Shown here one piece after another: positions 46,311 to 55,216 of a DNA stretch of 64,000 nucleotides; the first letter of the stretch is position 1; every line of letters begins with the position of its first letter. The position numbers and the translations under genes were made by a program. The stretch lies in assembly GCA_036504735.1 (NCBI GenBank), contig DASXUQ010000001.1, positions 1 through 64,000 of the forward strand, in the 5' to 3' direction. This DNA comes from a bacterium (lineage in GTDB: Bacteria > Electryoneota > RPQS01). The notes below the pieces were generated by a model that was not told the DNA's origin, ran no database searches, and was given only the letters and a program-made list of their open reading frames with translations.

Positions 46311-47129
46311 TCAGGCCCTGTCCGCACCTGGTTCGCGCTTTAGATACTCTGTCAGCATTGCCCTCATTTGACCGCAAATATCTCTCACAATTTCATCGCC
46401 TGACTCATGCAACTTATCGAGATGGAATATGGCATCGCGCCGCAAACTTCGCAGTATCTCGATCTGGCCTGGAGCCTCGCTGATGCTGGTCAAAGCCTCA
46501 AGAGCCTTGTCAAGCAGGTGCGAATACTTGTGTTGTGATTCAGCGCGATCCTGTGCATCGGTGCAATAAGCCGTCAAGAAGCTCTGAACCAAAGCACCCG
46601 AAAGTCGGCTCATAAATACCCGAGCAAATTGCTTCCTGTCTGATTCGATTTCCGCCGTTGCATGGTATACATTCGCCGAAGCCATCCATGCCGTGTAGAA
46701 GACGTTTGTCAGTTGTTCCTTGGACTGCCTCTCGAACTCCACGCTCTGTTGCCTCAATGTCTGGACATCGAACATGATTTGCTGTACGAAGGCCTTATTC
46801 TGCGTCGCAAGTTCCTGTGATCGCTCTTGAGCTAACTGCGTTATCTTACTTACTTCACCTTTGAATCTGGAGAAGGTTAGAAATCCACCAATCGCTACAC
46901 CGATGACAACTATCGCCGAGAACAATCCTGTTTGCACAGCCAAACCACTCGCGAAGAAGTGTTCTTCGACCGCATGCTTGTCAAGTTGCCCCTGCAAACT
47001 GTCAGTTCTATGCGACAACAATTCCACGCGCGCCGAGAGCACCTTTAATGTACTGTCGGCACTGTTCGGTTGTGCGAAGGCGCACACAGTCAGGACAAAG
47101 ATCAAAAAGAAGTATGGCAGGCGCAGCAT
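46311..47129 (-). CDS. Uncharacterised exported/membrane protein with coiled coil
   Basis: 272 residues; the ATG at 47129 follows AGGAGAG and starts a signal peptide (MLRLPYFFLIFVLTVCAFAQ). A heptad-like stretch (LKVLSARVELLSHRTDSLQG) precedes one transmembrane helix (about 67-90, GLFSAIVVIGVAIGGFLTF), followed by a second, longer helical region. No family recognised. Base composition is more AT-rich than its neighbours, as with the pentapeptide gene, suggesting a more recent arrival. Confidence 0.72.
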   Translation of the reverse strand: MLRLPYFFLIFVLTVCAFAQPNSADSTLKVLSARVELLSHRTDSLQGQLDKHAVEEHFFASGLAVQTGLFSAIVVIGVAIGGFLTFSRFKGEVSKITQLAQERSQELATQNKAFVQQIMFDVQTLRQQSVEFERQSKEQLTNVFYTAWMASANVYHATAEIESDRKQFARVFMSRLSGALVQSFLTAYCTDAQDRAESQHKYSHLLDKALEALTSISEAPGQIEILRSLRRDAIFHLDKLHESGDEIVRDICGQMRAMLTEYLKREPGADRA

Positions 47130-47162
47130 GAAGCTCTCCTGTAAGGTTGAGGTTGCATAAGA

Positions 47163-47179
47163 GTCGGCCAGAGGCCGAC
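47163..47179. repeat. Hairpin GTCGGCC/GGCCGAC
   Basis: A 7-bp perfect stem with a three-base loop in the 173-base gap between two minus-strand genes. Confidence 0.5.
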
Positions 47180-47267
47180 GCAAGTAAGTTGTCTGGGTCG
47201 GCTGCAAGCAGCCAACACCGCCTTTTAATGGACGGCCACGAGCCCGCCCCCAGAAGACTTGACTTAC

Positions 47268-47302
47268 TTCAGCGTTTCAGCATTTCAGATTTTCAGCGTT
47301 TT
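47268..47302. repeat. TTTCAG-unit repeat, copy 4
   Basis: Four units (TTCAGCG, TTTCAGCA, TTTCAGAT, TTTCAGCG) directly abutting the stop codon of the T9SS propeller gene. Confidence 0.75.
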
Positions 47303-48724
47303 CTACCGGACCAGCACCACCTTCTTTACCTCCTGCAGCTCTTCGGTCTTCACGCGCAGGAAGTAGATGCCGGGGGGAAGGGCCCAGCCGTCGAAGATTT
47401 CGGTGTGGCTGCCGCTGCCGTACTCTTCGTCGGCCACGGTGCGGATCAATCGTCCGGTAGTGTCATAGACCGTGATGCTGGCCCATTGCCGGCGATTGAG
47501 GGTAAAGCTGGCCCAGTAGACATTGCCGAAGGAATCCAGCGGGTGATGGCGCTCGGAACGCTCGGGAAAGGGCGCCTGCGGGACAATGGACGCAGTCTCT
47601 GCGACGGGCGCATGCGGATCCACGAAGAAATCATAGATCCCCGCGGCAAATGGCGACGCGATGCGGCTCTCCCAATAGCCGTAGGGCCGTTCCCACCGCC
47701 GGTACCCCATGCCGTCATAAAAGGTGCGGTATTGAAACTCCCCCGCCTGATCAAAAAACCAGATTTCCATCTGCCGCGCCCGGTCGCCCAGCGAGACATT
47801 GAGCCGCGTCATGAGAAAGCCCGAGAGGGTCGGTTTCATCACCACCTGTTCCGCCGCATCACACCCCGAGTGACAGGAGCGCAGCCACAACGGCACCCCC
47901 GTGCTGTCCATCCGCATCAGAAAATAGGTGCACGGCTCCGAAGGCGGATTGCGCAGCCCCGCCATCACAAACTCCCCGCCTTCGACCTGTTCGAAACCGT
48001 AAATCCGCTTCAGTCCCCGTAGCGGATAGGCTTTCGTCCAGCGCAGATTGCCCGCCGAATCCGTACGGAGAATGTGCAGCATCTCCACATTGGTGTCGCT
48101 GCGGCTCTGTCCCACCATCAGGTAGCCGCGCCCCGCCTTCTGCACCGCCACCGCCCACTCCTCGCCCGGTTCGTCGTAAGTGTGCTTCCAAACCACATTG
48201 CCCCAGGCATTCAGCCGGATCAAGGCCACATTTGACCCGCCCGAGTCCGGCGGCGCCGTCCAGCCCGTCAGCACACAGCCGCCGTCTTCCAGCGGTTGAA
48301 TGGCATGAAAGCCGCCCACCGTGTCATCGAATACCCGGTTCCAGACCGTGTCGCCCGCGCCGTTCACGCGCATCACAAACGCGTGTTCCGAATCCGCCGC
48401 CAGCGGCGCGGTGGTTCCCGCCAAAAGAAAGTCGCCCGCCGCCGTCTGCCGGGCATCTCGCACCCGCATCGGAAACGCGCCGCAATATTCGCGGCTCCAC
48501 AGCACCTGCCCGCTGCTGTCCGTGAGCACCGCGCGCACGTCGTCACCGGAAGGCGACGCTTCCGTCCCTGCAAAGAAGTAGCCCTGATCCGCCGTGCGGC
48601 GAATCACGCCGGCCACGCATTCGCCGGTGGCGCCAAAGGGCTGCACCCAGGCGGAATCTGCGCGGGACTGCGCCGTCGCCGTGGCCACAGGCAGCAGGAT
48701 CATCCAGAAAAGAACGATTCTCAT
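47303..48724 (-). CDS. T9SS-type secreted beta-propeller-like protein
   Basis: 473 residues from the ATG at 48724 (GAGG five bases upstream, signal peptide MRIVLFWMILLPVATATAQ). Five repeats of the DxxGxxxW type (TDSSGQVLW, VNGAGDTVW, LNAWGNVVW, TDSAGNLRW, MDSTGVPLW) make it a paralog of the genes at 3456 and 5190. The sorting domain is divergent: NYPNPFNP is missing, but ITVYDTTGRLIR, ALPPGIYFLRV and VVLVR remain. It reads divergently from the DUF3467 gene across a 113-base gap. Role unknown. Confidence 0.82.
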   Translation of the reverse strand: MRIVLFWMILLPVATATAQSRADSAWVQPFGATGECVAGVIRRTADQGYFFAGTEASPSGDDVRAVLTDSSGQVLWSREYCGAFPMRVRDARQTAAGDFLLAGTTAPLAADSEHAFVMRVNGAGDTVWNRVFDDTVGGFHAIQPLEDGGCVLTGWTAPPDSGGSNVALIRLNAWGNVVWKHTYDEPGEEWAVAVQKAGRGYLMVGQSRSDTNVEMLHILRTDSAGNLRWTKAYPLRGLKRIYGFEQVEGGEFVMAGLRNPPSEPCTYFLMRMDSTGVPLWLRSCHSGCDAAEQVVMKPTLSGFLMTRLNVSLGDRARQMEIWFFDQAGEFQYRTFYDGMGYRRWERPYGYWESRIASPFAAGIYDFFVDPHAPVAETASIVPQAPFPERSERHHPLDSFGNVYWASFTLNRRQWASITVYDTTGRLIRTVADEEYGSGSHTEIFDGWALPPGIYFLRVKTEELQEVKKVVLVR

Positions 48725-48837
48725 AAGACCTCGGCAGTTGACTTTCTTGCTGGAAATGCATTCCTTGTTCAAAGCTTCAAGGAAACTTTTCCGGCAGTCG
48801 CCGGGTTCACCAAATAAACCCAATCTTCCCAAATCGT

Positions 48838-49164
48838 ATGATGCCTAACGAGCCTAAACCTCAACAAATCAACGTGCAACTGGACGAGAAGGTGGCGGAG
48901 GGGACCTATTCCAACCTCGCCCTTATCGCCCACAGCCCGGCCGAGTTCTTCCTCGACTTCGCCCGCATGGTGCCCGGAACCGCCAAGGCCACCGTCCACA
49001 CGCGCGTCATTATGACTCCGGCCCATGTGAAATTCCTGATCAATGCGCTCAAGGAAAACGTCGACCGCTACGAGAAGCAGTTCGGCGAAATCAAGATGCA
49101 CGGCGCCCCGACGGGGTCGGCCGGAGAATTCGGTTTCCGTCCCAGTTCGCCTGAAGAGAAGTAA
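48838..49164 (+). CDS. DUF3467 protein
   Basis: 108 residues (the start could also be the second ATG at 48841). INVQLDEKVAEGTYSNLALI, FFLDFARMVPG and VIMTPAHVKFLINALKENV match DUF3467 closely across its full length. The family is widespread in the FCB group and elsewhere, and its function is not known. Cytoplasmic by sequence. Followed 28 bases later by a lipoprotein gene on the same strand. Confidence 0.88.
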   Translation: MMPNEPKPQQINVQLDEKVAEGTYSNLALIAHSPAEFFLDFARMVPGTAKATVHTRVIMTPAHVKFLINALKENVDRYEKQFGEIKMHGAPTGSAGEFGFRPSSPEEK

Positions 49165-49192
49165 TTCCATCCACCCTAAGGAGGATCCGGCT

Positions 49193-50674
49193 GTGTCTGC
49201 TACCCGCCTTGGCCTCATCGCGCTGCTTGCGCTTGCGGCGGGACTCTGCCTGTCCTGCAAGTCAGATAATAAGTTCATCGGCCCACCGCCACCGCCGCCT
49301 GCCGCGCCCAGCAGTCTGTATGACTACCAAACCACCCAAACCGGTGTGGTCCTGCGGTGGGAATACAATGCCAGTGACATCCAGGGCTTTCACATCTACG
49401 TGTCTCAGGATACCTCGGCGGCTTCCTTCGTCGTGGTGGATACCGTCGTTTCCATCAACCGTCAGGCCATCATTGACAGCCTGACACCCGGAACCACCTA
49501 TTATTTTTACATCACGGCCTTCAACCAGAACGGCGAATCCGCGCGCTCCAACGTGCGCCCCGTGCACACCGTTCCGCTGAATGGTCCCGGCACACCTAAC
49601 CACGTTGAGGCTCTGCCCCTCGAGGGTAACATTGTGGAGGTGAGCTGGCAGACAACGGGCACGCTACCGGACAGCTTCCTGATCCAGCGGCATGACACCC
49701 TGTTCAACACCGCCTGGACCACCATCGGCTCGACGCCTGCCGACATCCGGACGTTTCTCGATTCTTCGGTCACCTATTTGACCCATTACTATTACCGAGT
49801 CGGCGGCAAGCGGTCTTCCACTATTGTCTGGAGCCTTGATTCGGCGCTGGCGGTCACGTTCGGTCCCGGCGCCATCAGTGCCCCGGAGAGCCTGCGCACG
49901 GAAGTGCATCTCGGTCTGGGCGTCATCTTGACCTGGGTAAATGTCACCCACAATGCCACCCGCATCGTCATCAGCCGTGGAACCGGCGGCAACCCTGCGG
50001 TAGCCATCGACACCGTCGCCGCGACGGCAACCTCCTATCTGGACACCCTCGGCCAGAACTTCGGGCTCTATAATTACCGTCTGCAAGCCATCAGTGACAC
50101 CGCCAGTTCCCCGCTGACCCCGGCGGTGGAAGCGGACTACCGGCTCTGCTCCCCCGGCGCGATTCCGCTCTGCGTGGGCAACTTCTGGACCTATGATGTC
50201 ACCGATACAGCCGGCGGCACCACGCTGCAGCGTACGGTCTCCGCGGCCATTTTCTTCGGCGGGCAGGATTTCTACCTGATCTCGCAGGATGAGCGCGGCA
50301 TCACCGACAGCCTCTATTATCTGCGCAATGACACTCTGGCCCGCGGCGTCGAAATGCTGCACTGGCCGCTGCTCGATACCGATCACCCGCAACTGCTCTT
50401 CAAGTATCCCGCCTTGCAGGTCGGGGACTCGTTCTTAGTGGATGGCCAGAAGGTCGAAGTGGTGATCGCCTCCCCCGGACAGGACAAGAACGTCAGCGGC
50501 ACCGTCTATCATGGTGTACTCGCCTACGAGCGTTTCGTCTCCGCATCTTTCCGCATCATCTATTACATTGTACCCGGCACCGTCGGCATCATCAAGGAAG
50601 AGCACTACAACGGCCCCATCAGCCATCCCGCGCCCTCCAAGACCCTGAGCCTGCGCGCCTATCACGTAAGCTGA
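49193..50674 (+). CDS. Lipoprotein with fibronectin type III repeats
   Basis: 493 residues from the GTG at 49193, which has AAGGAGG eight bases upstream. Lipobox near residue 23 (LCLSC), then a proline run (six Pro) and at least two fibronectin type III domains (about 35-130 with GVVLRWEYN and PGTTYYFYITAFNQNGES; about 135-230 with NIVEVSWQTTG), with a third, degenerate one. The final 150 residues (VGNFWTYDVTD, SLYYLRNDTL) form an unknown domain. Surface-anchored, probably adhesive or structural. A strong terminator follows. Confidence 0.82.
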   Translation: MSATRLGLIALLALAAGLCLSCKSDNKFIGPPPPPPAAPSSLYDYQTTQTGVVLRWEYNASDIQGFHIYVSQDTSAASFVVVDTVVSINRQAIIDSLTPGTTYYFYITAFNQNGESARSNVRPVHTVPLNGPGTPNHVEALPLEGNIVEVSWQTTGTLPDSFLIQRHDTLFNTAWTTIGSTPADIRTFLDSSVTYLTHYYYRVGGKRSSTIVWSLDSALAVTFGPGAISAPESLRTEVHLGLGVILTWVNVTHNATRIVISRGTGGNPAVAIDTVAATATSYLDTLGQNFGLYNYRLQAISDTASSPLTPAVEADYRLCSPGAIPLCVGNFWTYDVTDTAGGTTLQRTVSAAIFFGGQDFYLISQDERGITDSLYYLRNDTLARGVEMLHWPLLDTDHPQLLFKYPALQVGDSFLVDGQKVEVVIASPGQDKNVSGTVYHGVLAYERFVSASFRIIYYIVPGTVGIIKEEHYNGPISHPAPSKTLSLRAYHVS

Positions 50675-50705
50675 CCGCAGCCGTTCGGCATCGTTCCTTC
50701 GAAAG

Positions 50706-50742
50706 CAGGGCGGGTTTTCACCCGCCCTGTTCTGTTTTTTTT
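50706..50742. terminator. Strong bidirectional terminator
   Basis: A perfect 9-bp stem (CAGGGCGGG with CCCGCCCTG) with a six-base loop, then TTCTGT and eight T. It serves the plus-strand lipoprotein gene; the minus-strand kinase gene ends at its edge (50741). Confidence 0.85.
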
Positions 50743-51685
50743 ATATCCCGCGCGATTCAGTATGGGTTCGCCCCCACTCCTGCAGGAACAGCAACCCGCC
50801 TTCCATCGGCCCACCCGAAGGCTCGGCAAAGACAAAGGGCAAATTGCGCAGCCGGATCTCCTCTTCCATCAGCGGCTGCAAGTGGTAGCGGTGCTCCCAC
50901 AGGCCGCCGATCACCACCAGCGGAACATTCTGCGCTTCAGGCAGCAGTGTCTCCTGCAACCGCCCCGCCAGAGAGACCAGTTCAATCGCCGCGCGATTCA
51001 TGATCTTAAAGGCTCCCAGGTCTTCCCGCACATAGCGGAACACCAGCGGGGCCAGTTTGGCCCAGCCTGACGGCCCCAGCCCTTCCTTATACACCTTGGT
51101 CAGAATCTGCGAGGCCAATTCGATTTCCAGAGCCTCCAGCACCGCCGCGTGCAACGGGCTGAGTTCGTCGCGCTCCCATTCGAGGAGGCAATGCCGCAGC
51201 GCTTCGCGTCCCAGCCATGCGCCGCTGCCCTCATCACCTAACAGCGGACCCCAGCCGCCCGCGCGGGTGAATTCGTGGCTGATGGGCGCACGGTAGAGGG
51301 CAATCGTTCCCGTGCCGGTAATCAGCAGAATGCCGTGCCGCCCGTCGGCAAACGCGCCGCGGTAGGCCAGTTCGGCATCCGTAATCACGCTCACCTCGCT
51401 GCCGGCAAACACCTGCGTGGCCGCGCCGAGGGCCGCATCGCGCTCCGGTTTGCGTCCCACTCCGGCCAATCCCAGCACCACCGAGACCGGCGCAGTCGTC
51501 CCCGGCAACCGCGACTTCAAATCGCGCAGCGCCGCCGCCACTCCCTCCGCTCCCACGGCTCCGAAACTGGTGGGTCCCACGTCCACGGTGACCACGTCCT
51601 CGGGCGCCGCCGAACCGTTCTCCGACCGTTTGATCAGCCATCCGCGTGTCTTCGTTCCTCCTCCATCCACAATCAGTACGGTCAT
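50741..51685 (-). CDS. BadF/BcrA-type ATPase, N-acetylglucosamine-kinase-like
   Basis: 314 residues, ASKHA fold. The phosphate-1 motif is VDGGGTKTRGWLI, GLAGVGR is the family loop, ITGTGTIALY and GGWGPLLGDEGSGAWLG are typical of BadF-type sugar kinases, and VVIGGLWEH is the adenosine motif. No iron-sulfur Cys cluster of the benzoyl-CoA reductase activators is present, so a sugar kinase such as GlcNAc kinase is favoured. Its ATG overlaps the stop of the last of four lipoprotein genes (ATGA), so it belongs to that operon. Confidence 0.85.
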   Translation of the reverse strand: MTVLIVDGGGTKTRGWLIKRSENGSAAPEDVVTVDVGPTSFGAVGAEGVAAALRDLKSRLPGTTAPVSVVLGLAGVGRKPERDAALGAATQVFAGSEVSVITDAELAYRGAFADGRHGILLITGTGTIALYRAPISHEFTRAGGWGPLLGDEGSGAWLGREALRHCLLEWERDELSPLHAAVLEALEIELASQILTKVYKEGLGPSGWAKLAPLVFRYVREDLGAFKIMNRAAIELVSLAGRLQETLLPEAQNVPLVVIGGLWEHRYHLQPLMEEEIRLRNLPFVFAEPSGGPMEGGLLFLQEWGRTHTESRGI

Positions 51686-52506
51686 TGACTCACTCCGTTT
51701 TCGATGATGGTTTGCGGCAGAAGATAGCCCAGGTCATGCAAGTCCTGCTGGGCATGGTTCAGCGCATTGTCTATCGTCACTCGCGCTCGTTGTTGGATGC
51801 CGCCCATGTATGCCGGATCCAGATCCAGGGACTGCGCCCACGGTGTAATCGCTTCGTCCAGTTGCGACGCCAGCAGCGTGGCGGTGCCCGGATTCACCTC
51901 CGGCAGATTTTCCAGCAACCGCCGCAGCACTACCGGCCAGAAGAGCAGGTTCCGTGCTCCCGAACGGTAATTCACCAGAGCCTGCTGTGCGCGGATTTCC
52001 GGCCCGCGGGGGATCAGCGTGTCCGGGCCGACCGGGGTCAACAACGGTTTCAGGTAATTGGCCGACTGCATCTGCGTATTCATGGCCGTGATCTGGTTGC
52101 TGATCTGCCGCGCAATCTCCGCAAACAGCAACTTGCCCGTGTCGCGCCACTCGCGATCCGGTTCGTGCTTCTTCTGCTGATAGACCGCCCCGCACACCAG
52201 CCCGGCCTGTACCAGAATATCCAGATCGTCCGCGTGGTTTTCCTCGTTGGGCCGCAGCCGCACCTCTTCTACAGAAGAGCGCGCAAACTCGTGCCACAGA
52301 TCCATGCGATTGGCGTTTTCATTCAAGAGCGACAGCGCCAGGGCGCGCGCGGAGTCCGCCTGCCCGGCCAGACGCAGGTCCCGGACCTCGTTGACGCGCT
52401 TCTCGCGGCCGCAACCGGCCACCAGAAGCAGGGCCAGAATCAGGATCATGCCCGCACCGATTGGCCGCGCGATGCGCGGCCCGGGTGTTCCGCTGAAGGG
52501 TGTCAC
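51682..52506 (-). CDS. Lipoprotein of a four-member paralog family (member 4)
   Basis: 274 residues from a GTG at 52506 three bases after the previous gene; an ATG at 52449 would also retain the signal. Lipobox LLLVAGC. It shares with its three neighbours the block VNEVRDLRLAGQADSARALA, MDLWHEFA and a short C-terminal block (DLHDLGYLLPQTIIEN). Most diverged of the four. Helical throughout and reminiscent of TPR proteins without a recognisable TPR consensus. Function unknown. Translationally coupled to the kinase gene downstream. Confidence 0.8.
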   Translation of the reverse strand: MTPFSGTPGPRIARPIGAGMILILALLLVAGCGREKRVNEVRDLRLAGQADSARALALSLLNENANRMDLWHEFARSSVEEVRLRPNEENHADDLDILVQAGLVCGAVYQQKKHEPDREWRDTGKLLFAEIARQISNQITAMNTQMQSANYLKPLLTPVGPDTLIPRGPEIRAQQALVNYRSGARNLLFWPVVLRRLLENLPEVNPGTATLLASQLDEAITPWAQSLDLDPAYMGGIQQRARVTIDNALNHAQQDLHDLGYLLPQTIIENGVSQ

Positions 52507-52509
52507 GGT

Positions 52510-53274
52510 TTACTCGAGTATGGTGTTGCCAAGGATCGTTTCCGCCTGAAAATAGCCGAGGTCATCGAGGTCCTGCACCGCCGCGGCAATCTGCTTGCTC
52601 GTCGCGGCGCTCGCCCGGTCGCGCTGCGCCTGCACCTGGCTCATCGTGATATTCGAATTAATGCCCATCTGGCTGACGCGCGCGTCATACTCCTGGGCGT
52701 TCTTCGAAAAGTCTATCGAAACCACCGGGCCGAGCTGCTGGGCAAAGACCATCAGCGGCACGGTGTTCTTCACCACCCACTGCATCCCGTCGGTATCCAC
52801 AAAGCGTTCCGGGTCGATATCAGAATGTCCCAGCCGTTCGAGCGTCACCTTCCCCCGCGCCGTTGAGATCGACACTCCACCGAGGCCTGTCGTCGCCAGT
52901 TCCATCGCCCGCAACACCGTCTGTGATGCCACCGCGAGCCACGGCTCGTCGAGCTTCCCCTTGTTGTGCTCGCTCATGGCGGCGCAGATCAGCGCCGCCT
53001 CCACGGCATAGCGGTAGGGCTCGTTCTCCGGAGGCACCGCGCGCTCCCGCGCCAGCACGATATCCGTCGCGGCCAGTTCCCGCCAAAGCCGCAGGTTTTT
53101 CGGTTCCTTTTGCAGTTCCGCTATGGCCATCTCCCGTGCGGCGTCGGCCTTGCGCTCCAGCCGCAACGCCGCGACCTCCTTGGCCACGCGGTTGGTCGAA
53201 CAACCGTTCAGCGCCAGACTGCCCATCAGCAGCAGCGCGATACAAACATGCGCGAAAACACGGATCATTTTCAT
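52510..53274 (-). CDS. Lipoprotein of a four-member paralog family (member 3)
   Basis: 254 residues from the ATG at 53274 (GGGAGAA upstream). Lipobox LALNGC. Shared blocks: VAALRLERKADAAREMAIAE, LRLWRELAATDIVLAR, YAVEAALICAAMSEHNKGKL and the ending DLDDLGYFQAETILGN. The middle section is unique to this member. Predicted outer-membrane- or inner-membrane-anchored, facing the periplasm. Function unknown. Confidence 0.82.
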   Translation of the reverse strand: MKMIRVFAHVCIALLLMGSLALNGCSTNRVAKEVAALRLERKADAAREMAIAELQKEPKNLRLWRELAATDIVLARERAVPPENEPYRYAVEAALICAAMSEHNKGKLDEPWLAVASQTVLRAMELATTGLGGVSISTARGKVTLERLGHSDIDPERFVDTDGMQWVVKNTVPLMVFAQQLGPVVSIDFSKNAQEYDARVSQMGINSNITMSQVQAQRDRASAATSKQIAAAVQDLDDLGYFQAETILGNTILE

Positions 53275-53307
53275 CGAGGTTCTCCCCGGCAATGCCGTAG
53301 TAGGTGA

Positions 53308-54120
53308 CTATTCCGCGAGCCGGTTGCTCAGAAGGGTGCGCGCATCAAAATGGTGGTGCTCGGCCAGATCATTCCGCGCCGCGTCAAAGGCAACGGCGGC
53401 GGCCTTTCGCCCCTTGTCCCGTTGCAAATCCACAAAGGCCGCACTCAGATTGGAATGGGAGGCCGCCCACAGCAGCTTCTGCTCTATTTGATTCAGATTC
53501 ACCGCCGCCACTTTCGGATTGTCGCAGGGCAGATGCCGGAAAAGTTCCATCAGCATCGCGGTCTGTTGAATGATCTCTCCCGCCGTCTCCGGATCCACAT
53601 AGGTCTCGAACACATCCGGATTCGATCCCTGTGGCCTCACGGTCAGCGGCTGATCGTCCGGATCCTCGAGATCCCGCGGCAGATAGCCCGGCGGATCATA
53701 CGGCACTCTGCCGAAGTTGTCAATCGGCAGACGGCTCACCAGATGGTTTGCCCAGTTGCTTGTCTCCGCTGCGCTGCTGACGCCCGCTCCGTTCCACTCG
53801 CGGTCTAAAAGACCTTTCTTGTACTCGTTATACGCACCGCAAATCAGCGCGGCTTCAACCAGATAGGGCAGTGGATCTTCCTGCGCCTCCACAGCCGAGG
53901 CGGCCCGTCGGCCCAGTTGGACATCCGTGATCGCCAACTCGCGCCAGACATCCATCTGTTTGGAATTCTCCTTCAGCTCATCGATGGCCCGGTCTCTTGC
54001 CATACTGACGCTGCCCGACATGCGCATCTGCGCAATATCCTCAGCCGTCCGGTCCAGCTTACAGCCGGCGATCAAAGCCGGCAGAACCATCAGCAGCAAC
54101 GCGCCATGTCTAAGACTCAT
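53308..54120 (-). CDS. Lipoprotein of a four-member paralog family (member 2)
   Basis: 270 residues. Lipobox LIAGC within the first 20 residues. Shared blocks: IAQMRMSGSVSMARDRAIDE, MDVWRELAITDVQLGR, LVEAALICGAYNEYKKGLL and ending DLAEHHHFDARTLLSNRLAE. A proline/aspartate-rich insertion (about 130-165) is peculiar to this copy. Function unknown; 33 bases separate it from the next gene. Confidence 0.82.
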   Translation of the reverse strand: MSLRHGALLLMVLPALIAGCKLDRTAEDIAQMRMSGSVSMARDRAIDELKENSKQMDVWRELAITDVQLGRRAASAVEAQEDPLPYLVEAALICGAYNEYKKGLLDREWNGAGVSSAAETSNWANHLVSRLPIDNFGRVPYDPPGYLPRDLEDPDDQPLTVRPQGSNPDVFETYVDPETAGEIIQQTAMLMELFRHLPCDNPKVAAVNLNQIEQKLLWAASHSNLSAAFVDLQRDKGRKAAAVAFDAARNDLAEHHHFDARTLLSNRLAE

Positions 54121-54157
54121 ATCATGACTCCCCGTACATCATAGCGCTCGGACACAG

Positions 54158-55084
54158 TTACTCCAAAAGTGAAAGCTTTGAAACAGTCTCGGGCTCAAAA
54201 TGGCCCTTTGTATCGAGATCCTTCTGAGCGGCCATCAGTGCGGCAACCACCGCCGTTCTTGCGGCGGCCCGGTGGTTCATTACAAATCCCGTCGTCAGGT
54301 TCGAATGCTCCGTCGCCGCCGCCAGCTTTTCGGTCATCTTCTTTACCGCTCGGGAGACTCGCATCGGATCGTCGGTGGGGAGCCGCTCTAAGAGCGTTAT
54401 CAGCACGCCGAGGTTGTGAATATCCACCCCCGCAGCGGTTGAATCGAAGTAAGTCGCCGGAATCTCTTTGCCTTCCAGTTCCCAGCGGCGCTTGTACGTC
54501 TCGATTTGCTCGGACGTCGCGTCCGGAAGGTGTACATCGAGGACCCGGCCATCATTCTCGTACCGCACCTGCCGTCGGGGCCGCACTCCCCATTCCTCTT
54601 CGCGCAGCATTTCCGGAGTCGGTCCCGATCCACGCGGCGGCCCCAGCAATCCCGCATCCACGGGACGGTCGCTGGGTTTCCGTTCGAAACGGCCGGCAAG
54701 CTGATCGGCCTGCCTGGTGATTTCCTCTGCTACGGACCGGCCAATCCAACTCCAGTCAAAATCCAGTCTGTCTTTCCGGTGGTCATACATCGCGGCGCAC
54801 AGCAGCGCGGCTTCGGTCAGATTCGCCAGAGGATCTTCCTCCGTCACCTCTGCGTTCTGCTGGGCCAGTTCCAGTTGGGTCGCTGCCAATTCACGCCACA
54901 CCGCCATCCGCTCCGGCCTCTGCTGCAACGCGTCAACCGCCTTCTGTTTGGCCGCGACCACCTGGCCGTCTTTGCGCAGCGACGCGATTTTGCGTGGCGT
55001 GCGGTCCAGAACTTCCAGCGCATCGCAACCGGCCAGCAGCAGGGAGACGCCGATCAATGCGCTGAAACCCCATCTGAGGGTCAT
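54158..55084 (-). CDS. Lipoprotein of a four-member paralog family (member 1)
   Basis: 308 residues, the first and longest of the set. Lipobox LLLAGC. Shared blocks: IASLRKDGQVVAAKQKAVDA, MAVWRELAATQLELAQ, LTEAALLCAAMYDHRKDRLD and ending DLDTKGHFEPETVSKLSLLE. A longer central part includes basic and acidic segments not seen in the others. A terminator-like hairpin lies upstream at 55164, so transcription probably starts between 55085 and 55160. Function unknown. Confidence 0.82.
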   Translation of the reverse strand: MTLRWGFSALIGVSLLLAGCDALEVLDRTPRKIASLRKDGQVVAAKQKAVDALQQRPERMAVWRELAATQLELAQQNAEVTEEDPLANLTEAALLCAAMYDHRKDRLDFDWSWIGRSVAEEITRQADQLAGRFERKPSDRPVDAGLLGPPRGSGPTPEMLREEEWGVRPRRQVRYENDGRVLDVHLPDATSEQIETYKRRWELEGKEIPATYFDSTAAGVDIHNLGVLITLLERLPTDDPMRVSRAVKKMTEKLAAATEHSNLTTGFVMNHRAAARTAVVAALMAAQKDLDTKGHFEPETVSKLSLLE

Positions 55085-55163
55085 GCGCTCGACCTCCGGT
55101 GAATTGAGACGGTTCCGATCTATCCGATCTAAATGTCACGATTTTTCGTGAATTCTGCAAGTG

Positions 55164-55193
55164 AAAAGACCGGCCCTAAGACCGGTCTTTTTC
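55164..55193 (-). terminator. Rho-independent terminator
   Basis: A perfect 10-bp stem (AAAAGACCGG with CCGGTCTTTT), 24 bases past the stop of the GyrI-like gene; A and T runs on both sides allow either direction. Confidence 0.75.
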
Positions 55194-55216
55194 TCCAAAT
55201 GCCTGTAAAAGGTCCA

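Noticed and set aside
50741-51685. Benzoyl-CoA reductase activator (BadF/BcrA proper)
   Set aside because: The Cys residues that hold the bridging iron-sulfur cluster are missing, so a sugar kinase of the same superfamily fits better.
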